From positions 962,456-1,026,455 of the forward strand of contig NC_020054.1 in NCBI RefSeq assembly GCF_000331105.1: 64,000 nucleotides of DNA, in the 5' to 3' direction. The stretch comes from Fibrella aestuarina BUZ 2. GTDB taxonomy: Bacteria > Bacteroidota > Bacteroidia > Cytophagales > Spirosomataceae. The notes beneath the pieces are model-generated. The model was given only the letters and a program-made list of their open reading frames with translations. It was not told where the DNA came from and ran no database searches. The position numbers were made by a program, and so were the translations under genes. Positions 42,662 to 52,510 of the stretch are shown one piece after another (position 1 is the stretch's first letter; each line of letters starts with the position of its first letter).

Positions 42662-42838
42662 AATATTTGTTTTGTTTTTGGGCGATCTTGAATGATGGAT
42701 CGGTCAAATGAAAAGTTTTTGTTGATATGTATTTCTAAACATTTGGTTCACGCGTTATTTTGGAGGCTGAGTCTGACAACCGACGCAAACCAGATGCCCG
42801 AGACGCATAGCACACCACCAATCTTTACGAATTTGACA

Positions 42839-43654
42839 ATGACAGTAGCGAGTTTCGGCAGGGGTAAAAAAGCAGTTAAGTGGTTTGTGGTATCTCTTTT
42901 ATTAAGTAGCTCATTGCTAATGAGCTGCGTCAATTCGAGAGAGTTGGTTTATTTCCAGGACTTGACCAGTCGCGTAGATAGTGCCCGCCAACAAGCCTAT
43001 GCGGCAGCGGTTCGCCCCGGCGATGTATTGTCTATTCTAGTCAGCAGCCTGAGCCCTGAAGCGTCGTCGTTTTTTAATCCTTATGCCATGCAACAGGCGA
43101 TGGCGGGCCAAGCAATGCAAACCAATCCGACTACGCCAATTGCGGCCTCACCCGGTTACCTAGTAGCTGCAGATGGCACAATCACAGTGCCGTTGTTAGG
43201 GGCTGTGCCGGTAGCTGGCAAAACCAACGTGCAAATTGCCAACCTGCTGCGCGATAAACTGAAGACGTATTTGAAAGAACCCACCGTCAGCGTACGCAAT
43301 CAAAATTTCCGCGTAACGGTGCTAGGCGAAGTGGCCAGACCGTCGCTATTCAACATTGCCAATGAGCAGATCACACTGCCCGAAGCCCTTGGGTTGGCCG
43401 GTGACCTGACCATCTTCGGGCGACGTGATAACGTGCTGGTCGTGCGGGAAGAGAACGGCCAACGTACCTATGCCCGCCTGGATCTGACAAAACGCGATGT
43501 ATTCCAGTCGCCCTATTACCACCTGCATCCGAATGACGTGATTTATGTGGAACCGAGTAAAACGCGTGTGGCCGCCACCGATCGTTTTTACCAGATAACG
43601 CCACTCATACTCAGTGCACTTTCATTCATTGCCATTATTGCTACCCGTTTTTAG
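42839..43654 (+). CDS. wza: Wza-type polysaccharide export lipoprotein
   Basis: The ATG at 42839 (271 aa) is preferred, because it gives a proper lipoprotein signal (GKKAVKWFVVSLLLSSSLLMSC); an in-frame ATG at 42692 would add 49 residues in front. The Poly_export domain (VRPGDVLSILVSSLSPE) is followed by a SLBB-like repeat region (VTVLGEVARPSLFNIANEQ). It ends in a hydrophobic helix (PLILSALSFIAIIATRF), which in Wza-like proteins forms the outer-membrane portal. It is the first gene of the plus-strand EPS operon and is followed by wzc after 41 bp. Confidence 0.92.
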   Translation: MTVASFGRGKKAVKWFVVSLLLSSSLLMSCVNSRELVYFQDLTSRVDSARQQAYAAAVRPGDVLSILVSSLSPEASSFFNPYAMQQAMAGQAMQTNPTTPIAASPGYLVAADGTITVPLLGAVPVAGKTNVQIANLLRDKLKTYLKEPTVSVRNQNFRVTVLGEVARPSLFNIANEQITLPEALGLAGDLTIFGRRDNVLVVREENGQRTYARLDLTKRDVFQSPYYHLHPNDVIYVEPSKTRVAATDRFYQITPLILSALSFIAIIATRF

Positions 43655-43695
43655 TCCAACTAGCAACTTCTCAGCTTTTCTGATTTACTCAAATT

Positions 43696-46023
43696 ATGGC
43701 TAACAAACCGTATTCGTACGTTCCTTATCAAATGGTGGATGGGGAAACCAAGAACCTGCGTGCCGTGCTGATGCGCTATGCCCGCAATTGGCCGTGGTTC
43801 ATCGTCAGCATCGTTGTAGCAATGGCTGGTGCTTATGTGTATCTGCTGTATCAGCCACCAGTCTACAAAGTGCAGGCGAGTCTGCTGATCAAGGACGAAA
43901 AGAAGGGGATCGATCAGGATAATATGCTGAAAGAGCTCGAAATCTTCACGCCCAAGAAGGTGGTTGAGAATGAGATCGAGATTCTAAAGTCGTACACGCT
44001 GATGGACAAAATCGTGAACCGGCTTCAACTGGCAACTCGTTATTACCAGCCCACGAACTTCGGCGATCGGGAAACGTTTACACCCCCCGTTAAGCTGATC
44101 GTGGAACAGCCTACGTCGGAACTTTACAAAGACAAGCTGACGCTAAGCTTTCCTAAGGCTGATCTGGTCGATATCAACGGCAAGGTATATCCGCTGAATC
44201 AAAGCATGCAGACGCCCTATGGCCGACTGCGCGTATTCGGCCGGAAACCCGTTGGCCCAACCACTGAACCCGTGCGGGTACTGGTGCAGCAGCAGTCCGA
44301 TGCCGTGACTGGTTTCCTGCGAAACCTGAAGGCAGAACCAACGTCTAAAGCGTCGAGCGTGATTATGCTCACGATGGAAGATGCAGTGCCGCAGCGCGGC
44401 GAAGTGATCCTGAATCAATTGATCGACGAGTACAACCAGGCCGCTATTTCGGACAAAAACAAGATGGCCGCCAACACGCTGAAATTCATCGAAGATCGGC
44501 TGGGGCTGATCACCGGTGAACTGAAGAATGTGGAGGGCGACGTAGAGCGCTATAAATCATCGCAGGGGATTACCGACCTGAGCACGCAGGCGCAGGGTTT
44601 CCTGATGACGGCGCAACAGAACGATACGCAGCTCAACCAGGTGAAACTGCAGTTGGGCGCGCTGGGCGACATCGAACACTACATGCGTAGCCAGTCTACC
44701 TCGCAGGGTGTTGCCCCCGCTACACTTGGTCTTGCCGACCCAATCATGCTGGGCATGGTGAACCGGCTGTCGGAACTGGAAATGAAGCGCGAGCAGGCCA
44801 TCAAAACGACGTCGGAACAAAACCCGATCGTGCAAACGCTGGACAGCCAGATCAAAGAGACACGCACGAGCATCAACGAGAACCTGGAGACCATGAAGCG
44901 GGAGTTGACGACCTCGCGGCAGCAACTGCAGGCCAACAATAATAAGATCGAAAGCATGATCCGCACGATCCCGAGCAAGGAGCGGTCATTGCTGAATATC
45001 TCGCGGGAGCAGGGCATCAAGAACGGCCTGTATACGTACCTGCTGCAAAAGCGGGAAGAAACAGCCTTGTCCTTTGCCTCGACAATCTCTGACAGCCGGA
45101 CGATCGACATCGCCCGCTCACTGAAAGATCCGGTTAAGCCCGTGCGCCGCTTCTATTTTCTGTTGTTTGGGCTGATTGGTTTCCTGCTGCCCATCGGCGT
45201 AATGGCGAGTAAAGACGCCTTGAATAACCGGGTACTACGCCGCACCGACGTAGAAGATACCACGCAGACGCCGATTCTGGGTGAGCTTATGAAGAGCAAG
45301 AAGGGCGAAGCTATCGTGATCCGGGGCCGCAGCCAGTCGGTTATTGCTGAGCAGATCCGTACGCTCCGTACGAACCTGCAATTCCTGAAATCAGACCCCG
45401 ACAAAAGCCAGGTGCTGCTGTTTACGTCAAGTATTAGCGGTGAAGGCAAATCGTTTATCTCGCTCAACCTGGGAGCTAGTCTCGCACTGATTGGTCGGCC
45501 AACGGTCGTACTCGAGATGGACTTGCGCAAACCCAAACTGCACAAGAATCTAGGGATGTTCAGTGGGGTTGGTATCAGTAATTACCTGATTGGCGACGCT
45601 ACGCTCGACGAAGTACTACAACCCATTCCGGGTCAGGACAACTACTTCATCATTACGTCGGGGCCAATTCCGCCGAACCCGTCGGAGTTGCTGAGCACGC
45701 CCAGACTGAAGCAGTTGATCGATGAACTGAAAGAGCGATTCAACTATGTTATTGTCGATTCGCCGCCCATCGGTCTGGTAACAGATGCCCAATTAATCGC
45801 GCCGTTGGCCGATGCGACGATGTATGTGGTACGCCATGACGTAACCCCGAAAAATTACCTGCGGCAGCTTGATGTCTTCTATCGGGAAAACCGGTTCAAC
45901 AAGCTCAACGTAATTCTGAACGCCATTGGCGAAGGAGAGTCGTATTACAATAGCTACAGCTACGGGTACGGCCACTATTACACTGACGATAAGAAGCCAA
46001 CGAAGACGCAGAAAGACGTGTAG
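43696..46023 (+). CDS. wzc: Wzc-type polysaccharide co-polymerase with BY-kinase domain
   Basis: A 775-aa chain-length regulator and tyrosine autokinase. A Wzz domain is near the N-terminus with TM1 at about 35-53; long periplasmic coiled-coil regions (about 250-480) precede TM2 (FYFLLFGLIGFLLPIGVM). The cytoplasmic BY-kinase has Walker A SISGEGKS (K585), Walker A' VVLEMDLRKPKLH and Walker B YVIVDSPP. The C-terminus is a tyrosine cluster (ESYYNSYSYGYGHYY), the usual autophosphorylation site. It partners with Wza and is the presumed target of the CpsB-type phosphatase at 62.4 kb. Confidence 0.95.
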   Translation: MANKPYSYVPYQMVDGETKNLRAVLMRYARNWPWFIVSIVVAMAGAYVYLLYQPPVYKVQASLLIKDEKKGIDQDNMLKELEIFTPKKVVENEIEILKSYTLMDKIVNRLQLATRYYQPTNFGDRETFTPPVKLIVEQPTSELYKDKLTLSFPKADLVDINGKVYPLNQSMQTPYGRLRVFGRKPVGPTTEPVRVLVQQQSDAVTGFLRNLKAEPTSKASSVIMLTMEDAVPQRGEVILNQLIDEYNQAAISDKNKMAANTLKFIEDRLGLITGELKNVEGDVERYKSSQGITDLSTQAQGFLMTAQQNDTQLNQVKLQLGALGDIEHYMRSQSTSQGVAPATLGLADPIMLGMVNRLSELEMKREQAIKTTSEQNPIVQTLDSQIKETRTSINENLETMKRELTTSRQQLQANNNKIESMIRTIPSKERSLLNISREQGIKNGLYTYLLQKREETALSFASTISDSRTIDIARSLKDPVKPVRRFYFLLFGLIGFLLPIGVMASKDALNNRVLRRTDVEDTTQTPILGELMKSKKGEAIVIRGRSQSVIAEQIRTLRTNLQFLKSDPDKSQVLLFTSSISGEGKSFISLNLGASLALIGRPTVVLEMDLRKPKLHKNLGMFSGVGISNYLIGDATLDEVLQPIPGQDNYFIITSGPIPPNPSELLSTPRLKQLIDELKERFNYVIVDSPPIGLVTDAQLIAPLADATMYVVRHDVTPKNYLRQLDVFYRENRFNKLNVILNAIGEGESYYNSYSYGYGHYYTDDKKPTKTQKDV

Positions 46024-46059
46024 TGTTTGCGTGCCCCATCCATAAAATGTCCTGATGTT

Positions 46060-46752
46060 ATGCTGTCCGCTAATCCAACCACGTATTCGCGCCACTCAAC
46101 ACGTGCTTCAACGCCAGCCGGTCCTGAACTAAGCTATGTTGATGTTCCTTCGTCGCTATATACACGTTACGGGAAACGGCTGTTTGATCTAACAGTTGCA
46201 GCGTTCGTCACCGTTTTCGTGCTCTCATGGATGATTCCGCTTATTGGCTTGGCTATTTGCCTCACGTCACGTGGCCCTATCCTGTTTGTACAGGTACGTA
46301 GTGGGCGCAACGGGCGGGTATTTCACTGCCTGAAGTTTCGAACGATGTATCATGCCCCAACGGCCGCGTTTGCTCAGGCCCGTAAAGGGGATGCGCGGAT
46401 AACCCGTATTGGCGCCTTCCTGCGCCGCACGAACCTCGACGAGATGCCGCAGTTCTGGAATGTGCTGATGGGTGATATGAGTATCGTGGGGCCACGTCCG
46501 CATGCTGTACAGCATGATGATCTGTATTGGCATACAATTCAGAACTATCGTTCTCGCTATGAGGTACGACCTGGTATTACGGGGCTAGCGCAGGTACGTG
46601 GTGCCCGTGGCGAAACACGGGAACTGGTTAATATGAAGCATCGCGTTCAGTATGATCTGCTGTACGTAAAGAAACAGTCAATTGGGCTGGACGCTAAGCT
46701 GTGCTTGGGAACAGTTCAGGCTATGCTGAAAGGAAATGTGAATGCGTGGTAG
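46060..46752 (+). CDS. Initiating sugar transferase (phosphoglycosyl transferase)
   Basis: The ATG at 46060 (230 aa) is preferred over the TTG at 46027. It has an N-terminal membrane helix ([26 protein letters not shown]) and the bacterial sugar transferase core: [17 protein letters not shown], an [27 protein letters not shown] block with the catalytic DE pair, and a [13 protein letters not shown] tail. The class is the short WcaJ/PglC-like monotopic form. It probably loads the first sugar of the repeat unit onto undecaprenyl phosphate. Its last 11 bp overlap wzx. Confidence 0.93.
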   Translation: MLSANPTTYSRHSTRASTPAGPELSYVDVPSSLYTRYGKRLFDLTVAAFVTVFVLSWMIPLIGLAICLTSRGPILFVQVRSGRNGRVFHCLKFRTMYHAPTAAFAQARKGDARITRIGAFLRRTNLDEMPQFWNVLMGDMSIVGPRPHAVQHDDLYWHTIQNYRSRYEVRPGITGLAQVRGARGETRELVNMKHRVQYDLLYVKKQSIGLDAKLCLGTVQAMLKGNVNAW

Positions 46753-48040
46753 ACTCGTTGCTTTATTGCCGCAAGGGCAATGGCGTAAGTTCTCGATTAA
46801 CATAGCTTCTCTGTTTAGCGTACAGGTGGCTAATTATTTGTTGCCATTGCTAACGGTGCCGTATGTATCGCGGGTGATTGGGCCGGAACGAATGGGGTTG
46901 CTTAACTTTTCAATGAGTTATAACAACTACTTCGTGCTTCTGGTAAGCTTTGGATTCGATGTTGCAATAGTGCGGTTAGTCGCTGCCAATCGCGATGACC
47001 ATGCTTACATCAATCGCCTGTTCGCGCAGGTGCTGTCGGCCAAATTACTCTTGCTGGCATTAGCTGCCTGCATCTTCTTTGCTCTGGCTATAGTTGATTC
47101 TAGCTTTCGGGCGTATTTGCCGCTCCACATGGCCACATGTTTATATTGCGTAGGTGTGGCATTGTTCCCGCAATGGCTCTTTCAAGGCATGGAAGACCTT
47201 AGCCGCATCGCCATGCTGAGCTTACTAGGAAAATCTATTATTACGCTTGGTGTGTTTGTGCTGGTACGGCAGGCCGATGACTTTATTTACCAGAACCTGA
47301 TTATGAGTTCGTCTCATGTGATCGTAAGTACGATAGCGTTGGGTATTGCAGTTAAGCGTTATAAGCTCACTTATCAGGTTCCAGGATGGCAGTCAATCAG
47401 GCAAAGATTTCGGGAAGGGTTCACTTTTTTCCTGTCATCAATTAATAATACCCTTTATAGTTCATCGCATGTGTTCATGCTGGGCATATTTAGTACGTCC
47501 TATGCGGTTGGCGTATTTTCTGCGGGGAGTCGGCTGGAACTTTTGTTACGAGTTTTTGTGAGTATGGCACTCAATCAAGCGCTCTTCCCGATCGTAGCCA
47601 ATGGTTTTGGTCAAAGTCAGGAACGAGGGCTAGGTATGGTTCGTCGAATTGCCCCAGTACTTCTAACTGGCACAGCGCTGATTGGCGTCCTGCTTTTTGT
47701 TAGTGCGCCCTTAGCTGTCTCGTTGCTATATGGCAATCGGTTCAACGAAGCCGTTGTCGTAGTCAGAATACTGGCGGTATTGCCCGTCTTATTAAGTATG
47801 AACAGCCTACTTGGGATGCATACCATGCTGAATTTGCATATGGACAGGCCCTACTTCTTCATAACCTTGGTTGGTTCTGTCATCGGGTTAAGCCTCAATT
47901 ACAAGCTTATCCACCAGTACAGCTATGTGGGTGCTGCCATTGCCTGGGTGTGTACGGAGGCATGCGTCGTGATCGCTATGCTCGGTTGGCTGATTTATCG
48001 ACGAATTGCTATCGTCAAGTTAATCAGATTGAACGAATAA
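46742..48040 (+). CDS. wzx: Wzx-type oligosaccharide flippase
   Basis: A 432-aa polysaccharide biosynthesis-family transporter with about twelve helices. The N-terminal FSVQVANYLLPLLTVPYVSRVIGPERMGLLNF is the family signature. It moves lipid-linked repeat units across the inner membrane. Its start overlaps the previous gene by 11 bp, so the two are coupled. Confidence 0.92.
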   Translation: MRGRLVALLPQGQWRKFSINIASLFSVQVANYLLPLLTVPYVSRVIGPERMGLLNFSMSYNNYFVLLVSFGFDVAIVRLVAANRDDHAYINRLFAQVLSAKLLLLALAACIFFALAIVDSSFRAYLPLHMATCLYCVGVALFPQWLFQGMEDLSRIAMLSLLGKSIITLGVFVLVRQADDFIYQNLIMSSSHVIVSTIALGIAVKRYKLTYQVPGWQSIRQRFREGFTFFLSSINNTLYSSSHVFMLGIFSTSYAVGVFSAGSRLELLLRVFVSMALNQALFPIVANGFGQSQERGLGMVRRIAPVLLTGTALIGVLLFVSAPLAVSLLYGNRFNEAVVVVRILAVLPVLLSMNSLLGMHTMLNLHMDRPYFFITLVGSVIGLSLNYKLIHQYSYVGAAIAWVCTEACVVIAMLGWLIYRRIAIVKLIRLNE

Positions 48041-48110
48041 TCGTCATACCCTCCAATTTGGATATCTGAAAGCGAGATTAATCACGTACAACGTAAAAAC
48101 AAGTAAGTGT

Positions 48111-49304
48111 ATGCAACACATTGGTATTGTTGGTCCGGTAGCAACGAGTCAGCTGGCTCCCTTGCTCAACCTGCCAATGGGTAACGTACCTGAAGGCATG
48201 GGTGGGGTCCCCGTCAATAACCAGATTATTGAGCTGCACCGTCGTGGCTATCGTGTATCGGTATTCTCTAATTCATTAGACGTACCTGCAGGACAGACAA
48301 TCAAGCTAAGTGGCCCCAACCTCGACGTCTATTTCTGTCATTATCGGCGGCGGGCACGGAATCGGGTGTTCGATTTGTTCAAAGCGGAACGCAAAGGTGT
48401 GACGGAAGCAATTCGGCAGGCAAAGCCTGATATGCTTCACGCCCACTGGCAATACGAATGGGGCTGGGCCGCGTTGGATTCGGGCATTCCTACTCTGGTA
48501 ACCTGCCACGATTCGCCAATCGATGTGTTGGTGTCGATGCGTGATATGTATCGAACCATTCGGTTGGGAATGGCTGCATACGTATTGCGCCGGGCTAAGC
48601 ACCTCACCGCCGTATCGACGTATACAGCTAAAGGCGTAAGCCGGTTCACGAAACGGCCCGTTCGCGTAATTCCTAACTTTGAACCGAACTCCGTGTTCGA
48701 TCTATACCAGGAGCGCCAATTGCCTAACGTACCCAGCGTGGTAATGGTCAATAACAACTTCGACAAACGAAAGAATGTTGGAGTAGCCATGCAGGCGTTC
48801 AAACTATTCCGGCAGAAATTTCCCGCAGCAACGCTGAACCTGTATGGCTTCGGTTTTGGTGAGGGAGAAGCCGCGCATCAGTGGGCACAAGCTCATAGTT
48901 GCGAAGAAAACGTTCGGTTTCATGGCCCGACCAACTTTAACGACCTGATGCAGGCTGTTAGCAAGCACGATTTGTTCCTGCATACAGCTCTGGAAGAATC
49001 CTGCCCAATGGTGTTGATCGAGGCCTCTGCTATGGGACTACCCATTGTGGCGGGCGATAAGAGCGGAGGCGTTCCGTGGCTTTTGTCCAACGAATCGGGT
49101 GTACTCACCGACATCACCTCACCGCAGGCGGTTTGTGAAGCCCTCGAACAACTGGCATCCGACGCTATATATTACCGTACTATGAGTCAGCGAGCCCGCC
49201 AGAACGCGCTTGATCGCTTCTCGCCGGGCACTGTTGTCGACCAATATCTGAACGCGTATGAACAACTCAGCCAATCCCAAAAAAGTACTGCACATTCTGT
49301 GTGA
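48111..49304 (+). CDS. Family 4 glycosyltransferase
   Basis: A 397-aa GT-B enzyme of the glycosyl transferase 1/4 type. The N-terminal domain is Rossmann-like, and the C-terminal half has KRKNVGVAMQAF, GFGFGEGE and the E-x7-E motif region EESCPMVLIEASAMGLPIVAGD (about 295-317). It is probably a retaining transferase adding a sugar to the lipid-linked repeat. The next gene starts 46 bp inside its 3' end. Confidence 0.9.
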   Translation: MQHIGIVGPVATSQLAPLLNLPMGNVPEGMGGVPVNNQIIELHRRGYRVSVFSNSLDVPAGQTIKLSGPNLDVYFCHYRRRARNRVFDLFKAERKGVTEAIRQAKPDMLHAHWQYEWGWAALDSGIPTLVTCHDSPIDVLVSMRDMYRTIRLGMAAYVLRRAKHLTAVSTYTAKGVSRFTKRPVRVIPNFEPNSVFDLYQERQLPNVPSVVMVNNNFDKRKNVGVAMQAFKLFRQKFPAATLNLYGFGFGEGEAAHQWAQAHSCEENVRFHGPTNFNDLMQAVSKHDLFLHTALEESCPMVLIEASAMGLPIVAGDKSGGVPWLLSNESGVLTDITSPQAVCEALEQLASDAIYYRTMSQRARQNALDRFSPGTVVDQYLNAYEQLSQSQKSTAHSV

Positions 49305-50373
49305 ATTGCGTCACTCCGGGGCCGAGGTCATGATTCGTGATGCCAATGGTGTGTTCAATGAGCATAACCTGGAAACACATATCCTGGGCACCGGCCCCAT
49401 ACCGGGTGAGTTTGCCGATGAGCTGCAGGCACGAGGGTACACCATCCACCACATACCGTTTCAGCGAACGCTTGGTTACTTTAAAAAAGTTAACCAGTTC
49501 TTAAAAGAACATCGGTTTGACGTTGTGCACATACATCCTGAACAGGCCTTTGTGTACTATGCCTTTCTAACGTACCTGAATCGGGTGCCGCGTGTGGTTT
49601 CATCCATTCACAACGTCTTCGTGTACCACAAGGCGATGTTGGCCCGCCGAGTTGTACACACCTGGCTAACTGAAAAGGTATTTGGTGTACAACGTCTGGC
49701 TATTGGGGAGGCAGTTTTTAACAACGAACGTCGCTATACCAGCCAGCCTATCATCCTGCATAACTGGATCAACACAAACCTATTCGTTCCTATTTCGGAG
49801 ACGGAAAAGAATCAACGACGCGCTGAACTTGGTCTGTCACCAACCGATTTCGTATTAATCATGGTGGGAGGCTGTTCAAAAGTGAAAAATCATCAGCGCG
49901 TTTTTGAACTGATGGCACAACTCCCGCCTGGTTACGAGCATGTGAAATGCCTGCACATTGGCACAGGTGAAGCCGAAGCTGCTGAAAAGGCTTGTTGCGA
50001 GACACACCAACTGAGAGACCGGGTTCAATTCCTAGGTACACGACAGGACGTTTATCGCTATATGCAGGTAGCTGATCTGCACGTATTGCCCTCGTTATAC
50101 GAAGGAGTAGGCAATGTATATCTCGAAGCGTCTGCCTGTAAGCTATTGAGCTTGGTCAATGACGGGCCGGGTTTGCGTGAAGTGATCCAATTTGGAAAAG
50201 CAGGAGTCATTGCCGATGTCAGTACGGATCAATTCCGCCAAACGATTATTGACATCGTTGACAACCCAACGGCTTATCAGCACATAGCTGAAGCGGCCTA
50301 CCAGCTTGTGATGAATCGCCATCGGCTGGATACGAATGCTCGCCAGTTGGTGGGACTATACCAAGTAGCTTAA
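49258..50373 (+). CDS. Family 4 glycosyltransferase, overlapping the previous gene
   Basis: 371 aa. GT-B fold: the N-terminal KKVLHILCELRHSGAEVMI and the C-terminal region with HIGTGEAEAAEK and SLYEGVGNVYLEASACKLLSLV (E-x7-E). The start ATG at 49258 lies 47 bp inside the previous gene, in a different frame. The overlap is unusually long for an EPS operon, but the start is supported by the complete first beta strand and the gene's strong family match. Confidence 0.88.
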   Translation: MNNSANPKKVLHILCELRHSGAEVMIRDANGVFNEHNLETHILGTGPIPGEFADELQARGYTIHHIPFQRTLGYFKKVNQFLKEHRFDVVHIHPEQAFVYYAFLTYLNRVPRVVSSIHNVFVYHKAMLARRVVHTWLTEKVFGVQRLAIGEAVFNNERRYTSQPIILHNWINTNLFVPISETEKNQRRAELGLSPTDFVLIMVGGCSKVKNHQRVFELMAQLPPGYEHVKCLHIGTGEAEAAEKACCETHQLRDRVQFLGTRQDVYRYMQVADLHVLPSLYEGVGNVYLEASACKLLSLVNDGPGLREVIQFGKAGVIADVSTDQFRQTIIDIVDNPTAYQHIAEAAYQLVMNRHRLDTNARQLVGLYQVA

Positions 50374-50396
50374 AGGCATGCTAAACAACAGTATTG

Positions 50397-51650
50397 ATGA
50401 ACTTCGAAGCTATTTTCAAACGACTGCATTTGTACCTGTTCCTTTTTAGCGAGCTGGCACTTAGCAGCCCTTTGGCTGCACCACTACAGTCAAGCGTCCG
50501 CCGGATTGTCGTTATCGGAGGGGTAAGCTACGCCATCCTGTTTTTTCCCCGACTACCTCGGCATCTGCGGATAGGAACGGTACTGTACCTTGTACTCATT
50601 GCGCTACTGATGAGTACATCGTATTTCAAGTATGGGCAAGCAATAGGTTCATTGCAATATATGTCATTAAGTCTGTCGACGACAGTCGTTTATGGCGGAT
50701 TTATGGGAGCTTGGTTCATGCGTGACATTAGTGTCAAAGAAATTGTCACGGTTACGCTGATCCTATTTGCCTTTAATCAACTGGCTTTGGGCCGTATTCT
50801 AACGCACCAGTTTAACTCGACAGACCGATCTACAAGCTCAGAAGAAACCTATTACTTAACGCTGGTTTTTTGCTTTTACCTGGTCAGTTTCTTACAAGAT
50901 AACAAGGGAAAGAACATGAACATGGCTATTTTTTCCCTATTACTAATCATCGGTTTTTTCCACCGGACATTATGGATAACAACCGGTGTGGCTATAGTTA
51001 TCATCATGCTGGTGATGCGTGGCGCTGTGCAAAAGCGGTTTATGCGCATAACAGTGTTAGCGTTGCCTTATTTGATTATAGGAGTTATCAGCGTAGCGCT
51101 CTTGGTGGCTGCCAAACCAGAGATTATGGACAGTTTGCTGGCTAGCGTGGATGATATTGAGAATTCGAATACGCAGGGGACATCTGGTTGGCGGTATAAT
51201 CAACGAGAGTTATATCTAGAGCGCATTGTGCAACGCCCTTTCTTCGGTTGGATGTATGACGGCTATGATGATGGAGAGTTAACCGCCGTGCTAGAAGATA
51301 TTCAAGATTGGATTGGCGTTAAAGGAACGTTTATTCATTCTGGCTATATCCACGTTTTGTATCACTATGGCATATTTGGTATTGTCCTTATTTATGGTCT
51401 ACTCATAAATACTTTACTGTTTATGTGGCGACATTTCAGGCAAGATCCTGGTTATATTGCTCTGTTTGTCTTTCTATGTACAGGCTTTATTTTCAGTTGG
51501 TCATATCAACTTCCACTTTTCTATTGGGCACTCGTCGGCGTAGGCTCATATATGGCTTGTCTAGTACCTGTGGAGCATGTCGATGGACAGCTACGGCGTG
51601 TAGGAGTGCACGAATTAGAAGATGAAAACAGGCCTGTTTTGGCTAACTGA
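50397..51650 (+). CDS. wzy: Wzy-type O-antigen/EPS polymerase
   Basis: A 417-aa protein from the ATG at 50397, with about eleven hydrophobic helices and a large periplasmic loop around 235-310 (between IGVISVALLVAAK and YGIFGIVLIYGLL) that is typical of Wzy polymerases. Identification rests on topology and neighbours rather than sequence motifs, since the family is diverse. G+C content falls noticeably in this gene. Confidence 0.8.
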   Translation: MNFEAIFKRLHLYLFLFSELALSSPLAAPLQSSVRRIVVIGGVSYAILFFPRLPRHLRIGTVLYLVLIALLMSTSYFKYGQAIGSLQYMSLSLSTTVVYGGFMGAWFMRDISVKEIVTVTLILFAFNQLALGRILTHQFNSTDRSTSSEETYYLTLVFCFYLVSFLQDNKGKNMNMAIFSLLLIIGFFHRTLWITTGVAIVIIMLVMRGAVQKRFMRITVLALPYLIIGVISVALLVAAKPEIMDSLLASVDDIENSNTQGTSGWRYNQRELYLERIVQRPFFGWMYDGYDDGELTAVLEDIQDWIGVKGTFIHSGYIHVLYHYGIFGIVLIYGLLINTLLFMWRHFRQDPGYIALFVFLCTGFIFSWSYQLPLFYWALVGVGSYMACLVPVEHVDGQLRRVGVHELEDENRPVLAN

Positions 51651-51651
51651 T

Positions 51652-52494
51652 ATGGTTATAGTGGCAGGAACGCATGGGCAGTTCTGTAATCAGCTGTTTC
51701 GGCTGGGGCATCATGTCGCCAACGCTATACAGCTTGGCTACGAGGTGAATTGTGCCGATTTTGAACACAAACATTTGTTCCCACATCTGATGCAACATCG
51801 CCTGGTCTCCGACAAACCCCTTTTGTCTGGATTTCAACAAAAGCTGCTAAAAGTGGGAACCCGCCGTCCGTTTCAGGGTACTATCCGGCGCCTCTTCGAG
51901 CAACAAGGCTACGCGGTGATCGATCGGGCGTATGAGTTCAACCATGCCGATCAACGCTTTCTGGAACAGGCTACACAACAGCGGGTTATTGTTACCCATT
52001 GGGACTTCCGGGATTATGAATCGTTCAACCAGCAATATGCTGCGTTGAAAAACATGTTTGCATTACCAGCGCAGGCGCAAAAGGAGGCGACTGAGTTAAT
52101 AGAAAAGGCCCGTTGTCAAGGAAATATGGTAGTTGGTGTTCACTTACGTCGTGGCGACTATGCAGCGTGGAAAGGAGGCAAATACTATTACGATGATGAC
52201 GCTTACGCCGGAATGATGGCGCATATAACTGACTTATTACCTGAAAAGAGGGTAACGTTTGTTTTGTGTTCTAACGAGCCAATAAGGCATGCGGCGTTTG
52301 CGAACTGGTCGACAGTGGTATCCGACAAGACATTCTTAGGCGATCTAGCCACACTTAGCCAATGTGATTTACTGTTTGGCCCTCCAAGTACCTTTTCTGG
52401 TTGGGCGTCCTTTATTGGGCAAGTACCTCATTATCATATGCATCAACCTAATGCTAAGCCTCGGTTTGACGAGTTTAAGGTAGCACGTGGTTAA
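51652..52494 (+). CDS. GT11 (alpha-1,2-fucosyltransferase-like) enzyme
   Basis: The ATG at 51652 (280 aa) is preferred over 51622: MVIVAGTHGQFCNQLFRLGHH is the family's usual start, and it falls two bases after the wzy stop. The signature GVHLRRGDYA (about 163-172) is the GDP-fucose-binding HxRRxD motif of GT11, and a later VVSDKTFLGDLATLSQCDLLFGPPSTFSGWA block fits motif III. The transferred sugar is probably fucose, but another GDP-sugar cannot be ruled out. Confidence 0.85.
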   Translation: MVIVAGTHGQFCNQLFRLGHHVANAIQLGYEVNCADFEHKHLFPHLMQHRLVSDKPLLSGFQQKLLKVGTRRPFQGTIRRLFEQQGYAVIDRAYEFNHADQRFLEQATQQRVIVTHWDFRDYESFNQQYAALKNMFALPAQAQKEATELIEKARCQGNMVVGVHLRRGDYAAWKGGKYYYDDDAYAGMMAHITDLLPEKRVTFVLCSNEPIRHAAFANWSTVVSDKTFLGDLATLSQCDLLFGPPSTFSGWASFIGQVPHYHMHQPNAKPRFDEFKVARG

Positions 52495-52510
52495 ATCACA
52501 TTTACTATTC

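Larger units (their letters stand above)
42071..42838. other. Long AT-rich leader upstream of the polysaccharide operon
   Basis: About 770 bp, mostly AT-rich, without a convincing gene. It contains a TAAGTTTG promoter-like box (42264-42271), two copies of ATGAGTAAT and of TTCGCTTGA (42.43-42.53 kb), and a palindrome GTACAT-GAATAA-ATGTAC (42644-42661). If the upstream box is used, the wza transcript has an unusually long 5' leader of about 560 nt, in which antitermination or RNA switching could occur. No upxY-type antiterminator gene is seen. Confidence 0.55.

Noticed and set aside
42071..42838. Invertible promoter for phase variation of the EPS operon
   Set aside because: No pair of longer inverted repeats flanks the promoter box and no recombinase gene is nearby.
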